In this document: positions 60,878 through 64,000 of the stretch, one piece after another
Layout of the letters: every line of letters starts with the position of its first letter
How positions within the stretch are numbered: the stretch's first letter is position 1
Assembly (NCBI RefSeq): GCF_030052815.1
Contig: NC_079507.1
Span: forward strand, 49,487,571-49,551,570
Source: Hevea brasiliensis
Taxonomy: Eukaryota; Streptophyta; Magnoliopsida; Malpighiales; Euphorbiaceae
Length of the DNA: 64,000 bases
Direction of reading: 5' to 3'
Program-made: the position numbers and the translations under genes
The notes under the pieces: model-generated
Seen by the model: only the letters and a program-made list of their open reading frames with translations
Told to the model about the DNA's origin: nothing
Databases searched by the model: none

Positions 60878-61753
60878 GAGTGTCTAACCACTGCCCCTGT
60901 GTTAACACTACCTATGAGCGGTGAAGGATACACCGTGTACTGTGACGCCTTCAGAGTTGGCCTAGGGTGTGTTTTGATGCGGAATGGAAAAGTAGTGGCT
61001 TATGCTTCAAGGCAGCTGAAGAGGCATGAGCAGAACTATCCCACCCATGATTTGGAAATGGCGGCTGTAGTCTTTGCACTAAAAATCTGGAGACACTACC
61101 TGTATGGTGAAGTGTGCGAGATATACACCGACTATAAGAGTTTGAAGTGCATCTTCCAACAGAGGGATTTAAACTTGAGACAGAGGAGATGGATGGAGCT
61201 TCTGGAAGACTATGATTGCACCATCCAGTACCACCCTGGGAAGGCTAATGTAGTAGCAGATGCTTTAAGCAGAAAATCTTCTGGCAGTTTGGCGCACATT
61301 TCAGCAGAGAAGAGACCGTTGATTCAAAAAGTACATGAGTTGATGGATCAAGGTTTAATCCTAGATCTTTCAGATGAGGGGGTCTTGTTGGCTCATTTTT
61401 CAGTGAGGCCAGACTTGCGAGATAGAGTTAGAGTTTCCCAACACAGAGACCAACAATTAATGAAGATCATAGAAAGAGTACAACAAGGTGAAGGTGGTGA
61501 GTTTGGATTTGCCAATGATGGTGCCCTAGTGCAAGGTTCTAGGATATGTGTGCCCGATGTGGACAACCTCAGGAATGAAATCATGCAAGAGGCACACTAT
61601 ACACTGTACAGTATCCACCCAGGTTCCACCAAGATGTACCATGATGTGAAAGATAGCTACTGGTGGAATGGCATGAAGAGAGACATAGCAGACTTTGTGT
61701 CCAAGTGCTTGACTTGTCAGAAGGTGAAGTTTGAACACCAGAGACCATCGTGA
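60878..61753 (+). pseudogene. P2 RNase H and integrase zinc domain
   Basis: An open frame runs from 60815 to 61753, but homology starts only at about 60878 ([12 protein letters not shown]). RNase H shows the acidic residues in VYCDAF, HDLEMAA, YTDYKSL and VADALSRK, so all four are retained. The integrase HHCC zinc site ([27 protein letters not shown]) follows. The frame ends in a TGA after HQRPS, where an Arg (CGA) is likely. Without RT and an upstream start this cannot be a working protein, yet this part is less decayed than the matching part of M0. Confidence 0.88.
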
Positions 61754-62334
61754 AGCGCAAGAGCTCCCTATCCCGTAATGGAAGTGGGAAATGATTACTA
61801 TTGATTTTGTGACTGGGTTGCCTCGCATCACGCGAGGATATGACTCGATATGGGTAATTGTAGACCGCTTGACCAAATCACTCACTTCTTACTCAGAAGA
61901 CTACATACTGTGGCACAAGATGCCCTCTACATTCGAGAAATAGTCGATTGCATGGAGTTCCTGGCCCATAATATCCGACAGAGGGCCCCAGCTCACTTCT
62001 GGTTTTGGAGAAAGTTGCAGGAGGCACTTGGCACACGCTTGAACTTCAAGATGACCTTCCACCCTTAGACAGACGGACAATTGAAGGACAATCCAAACAT
62101 CGAAGACATGCTTAGCATGAGTGTTTTGTATTTTTTATGTCAATGGGATGAGCAACTAGCTTTGGTGGAGTTTGCCTACAACAACAGCTTATCACTCCAA
62201 AGATAGGGAAGCCACCCTATGAGGCACTATATGGAAGAAAGTATAGGTCTCCTCAGTGTAGGACGGAAATGGGGAAGCGAAGGTGCATGATGTAGACCTA
62301 GTGCAGTACACTTCAGAGATAGTTCCTTTAATCA
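61754..62334 (+). pseudogene. P2 integrase core remnant
   Basis: Fragments in shifting frames: GNDYYRFCDWVAS-like start (TIDFVTGLP in another frame at about 61798), IVDRLTKS (about 61858), HF.FWRKLQEALGTRLNF, then TFHP with a TAG where Gln is usual, and LVEFAYNN (about 62165). There are many frameshifts and short losses, and no complete catalytic triad in one frame. Confidence 0.75.
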
Positions 62335-62826
62335 GTGAACGATCAAAACACTTTCAAGAGGCGTAAGAGTTATGTAGACCCTAGACGGAGGGATGTGGAG
62401 TTTGCAGTAGGCGACTATGTATTCCTGAAGGTTTCTCCAATGAAGGGAGTCATGAGATTTGGAAAGAAGGGCAAGTTGGCACCTCGGTATATTGGACCTT
62501 TTGAGGTTACTGATAGAGTTGGAGCAGTTGCCTACCGGTTGGAGCTACCACCCAACCTTTCTCACGTTCATCCCGTGTTTCACATCTCCATGCTCAGGAA
62601 ATACATTCCAGATCCTTCTCATGTACTACAATGGATGTAATAGAACTAAAGGAGAACTTGACATTTGAGGAGCAACTCAGCCATAGTGGACGACCTAGTG
62701 AGACAGCTAAGATCAAAACAGATCCTTATGGTTAAGGTTTTGTGGAGGAGCCAGTCAGTGGAAGAGTGCACCTGGGAGTCAGAACGGGACATGCGTAGCA
62801 AGTACCCTTATCTGTTCAATGTGTAA
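62335..62826 (+). pseudogene. P2 integrase end and chromodomain
   Basis: [34 protein letters not shown] (read in two parts), [18 protein letters not shown], then after a frame change LTFEEQ and VKVLWRSQSVEECTWESERDM...KYPYLFNV with TAA at 62824-62826. The chromodomain aromatic and acidic positions look typical. Broken by at least one frameshift near 62640. Confidence 0.85.
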
Positions 62827-62875
62827 TCATGTACTTTATTCTGCCTTGTGTAAAATTCGAGGATGAATTTTCTGT

Positions 62876-62888
62876 AAGGGGGGAAGAA
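62876..62888 (+). promoter_or_regulatory. P2 polypurine tract
   Basis: AAGGGGGGAAGAA directly before the 3' LTR. Confidence 0.92.
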
Positions 62889-64000
62889 TGTAACACCCCT
62901 GATTTTTTATATATTATTATTGGGCTTCGCGTAGGTATCCTCAATTCGCGGAAATTCGGCTTGTCCTGGATCTGTGAATTTCCTACTGCATGCACCACTG
63001 AAAAGTCTCCGAATTGGATCGAGGTTTTGGCTACCCCACCATTGTCGTGCATCCCGAGCGCTTCAAGTCGGAATCGGCAAAGGTAAACCCGAACCTTGCT
63101 TTTTCGTAATTTTCTAGTGCTTAAATAGGATTGAAAATCCATAAAATATTCGTGGTAGCTTAGAAAATTACGATTCTTTTGCAATAGCTTAGTAATATTT
63201 CTAAGGACCATGCAAGTAGTTTTATAATTTTTAGAGCTTATTTGGGCGCTTTTTGCAAAAATGGTCAATTATAGGGACTAAATTGAAATTTTACATATTG
63301 TGATGAATGATTGATTTAATGGGCCCGGAGGGGCCTGTGACGTGATTGAGTTGTGGATATGTGGATATAGAAGTGTGTTTTAAGCCCTTTGCAGTTGGGT
63401 AGGTCCTAGGTATAGGGAGACTCACGATTTTCGGCACGAATTAGGACGTATTTGGTCTTTTTCCTTGTTTGTATGGAGTCAAATTTATTAAATGATTGTA
63501 ATAAAATTGTCAGGTGAGCCGGGACAGCCTTCTTCCTCCGCCCAGCCGCCTCAGTGACCACCGTCAAGTCTGTGAGTAAAATATTAATTTTAATTGTAAT
63601 TTCGATATTATTATATGTTCAACATGCCCATGCATCACTTATATGCATATATTTATGTAGTTAAACTCTAGGCACGAATTATGTTGCATTCATAATCTAA
63701 TGTGCCATGAATGTTGTTGTGGTAATTTGGAGCAGCGTGGCGGCGTGCGTGTGATGTGGTGTGGACTATGGATAGGACAGGCGATCACGGCTTGAGTAAT
63801 TCGGGACCCGATCCTTCGAGGGGTAGTCACGGCTTGAGTAATTCTGGGACCTCGATTTGGTTATTAAGTGGAAGTCCGAGCTTGAGTAATTCACCGCACT
63901 GTGTTGGATTTAAGAGAGCTATATAGGGATCACTCCTATATGTTATGATTGATACTACAGGTGTGTGAGTGCTCCAAATTACCTTTTGATGTTATGATGT
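62889..64000 (+). repeat. P2 3' LTR (cut by window end)
   Basis: Matches the first 1.1 kb of 55996-57684. Differences are mostly short gains/losses in GC-rich spots (for example 62955-63000 and 63505-63560), with AT-rich parts almost unchanged. Confidence 0.92.

Larger units (their letters stand above)
47692..64000 (-). mobile_element. M2: non-autonomous element with 3.5-kb LTRs (extends past window)
   Basis: On the minus strand: 5' LTR (from beyond the window to 53876, interrupted by P2), primer site, gag remnant, non-coding block, polypurine tract, 3' LTR (51198-47692). The internal region is only about 2.7 kb and lacks protease, RT, RNase H and integrase. The last residues of pol (KFRGQNFF and stop, about 51237-51211) remain just before the polypurine tract, so the element derives from a full chromovirus by replacement or loss of the middle. 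It is inserted in M1, with AGTGG (47687-47691) as the candidate target site. Confidence 0.8.
55996..64000 (+). mobile_element. P2: non-autonomous chromovirus, family A (3' end outside window)
   Basis: It has a 5' LTR (55996-57684), primer site, about 3.2 kb non-coding block, RNase H-integrase-chromodomain remnants, polypurine tract and the start of the 3' LTR (62889 on). The internal region is 5.2 kb. Gag, protease and the RT palm are absent. It is inserted in the M2 5' LTR after AATTT; the right copy of the target site lies outside the window. Confidence 0.88.

Overview
The window is nuclear DNA of a flowering plant, most likely a eudicot. The evidence is the 3' end of a plant-type ABCF1 (GCN20-like) gene with a normal plant splice acceptor, very AT-rich intergenic DNA, and many Ty3/gypsy chromovirus LTR retrotransposons. 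A placement near Euphorbiaceae/Malpighiales is only a guess from general resemblance. There are no bacterial operons, CRISPR arrays or plastid/mitochondrial genes. The only convincing functional host gene is the last ABCF1 exon at 573-1630.

Layout. 1-1630: ABCF1 intron end and terminal exon. 1631-19372: AT-rich intergenic DNA with small repeats. It holds a roughly 1.2-kb tandem duplication (3300-6356) containing a perfect 170-bp tandem repeat, a hAT-like non-autonomous DNA transposon with 13-bp terminal inverted repeats (8046-9459) carrying a LINE 3' tail, several palindromic AT-rich MITE-like copies, long microsatellites, and a broken copy of the ABCF1 3' end (11153-11588) between two copies of a duplicated flank.

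19373-64000: a stack of nested LTR retrotransposons. I use these names: M0 (minus, 19373-25446, family A LTR), SOLO (plus solo LTR 19672-22310, inside the M0 LTR, perfect ATATA target duplication), L1 and L2 (minus family B LTR fragments, 25447-31478), M1 (minus, family A-like, 31479-36643 plus 47658-47691), P1 (plus, complete 11.0-kb family B element, 36644-47657, inserted in M1), M2 (minus, 3.5-kb LTRs, from 47692, inserted in M1), and P2 (plus, family A, 55996 to beyond the window, inserted in the M2 5' LTR). P1 carries gag, protease, RT, RNase H, integrase and chromodomain, all damaged to some degree. Its integrase lacks a catalytic Asp, and a 74-bp stretch in it looks like a phase-0 GT-AG intron.

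The least expected feature is a 2-3.5 kb stretch without recognisable coding sequence, shared by M1, M2 and P2. It sits where gag/protease/RT should be in P2, where everything upstream of the chromodomain should be in M1, and between gag and the 3' LTR in M2. The three elements have different LTRs, so this looks like a conserved non-coding cargo of non-autonomous (LARD-like) derivatives that would need proteins supplied by another element. All comparisons were made by eye and no alignment was run.
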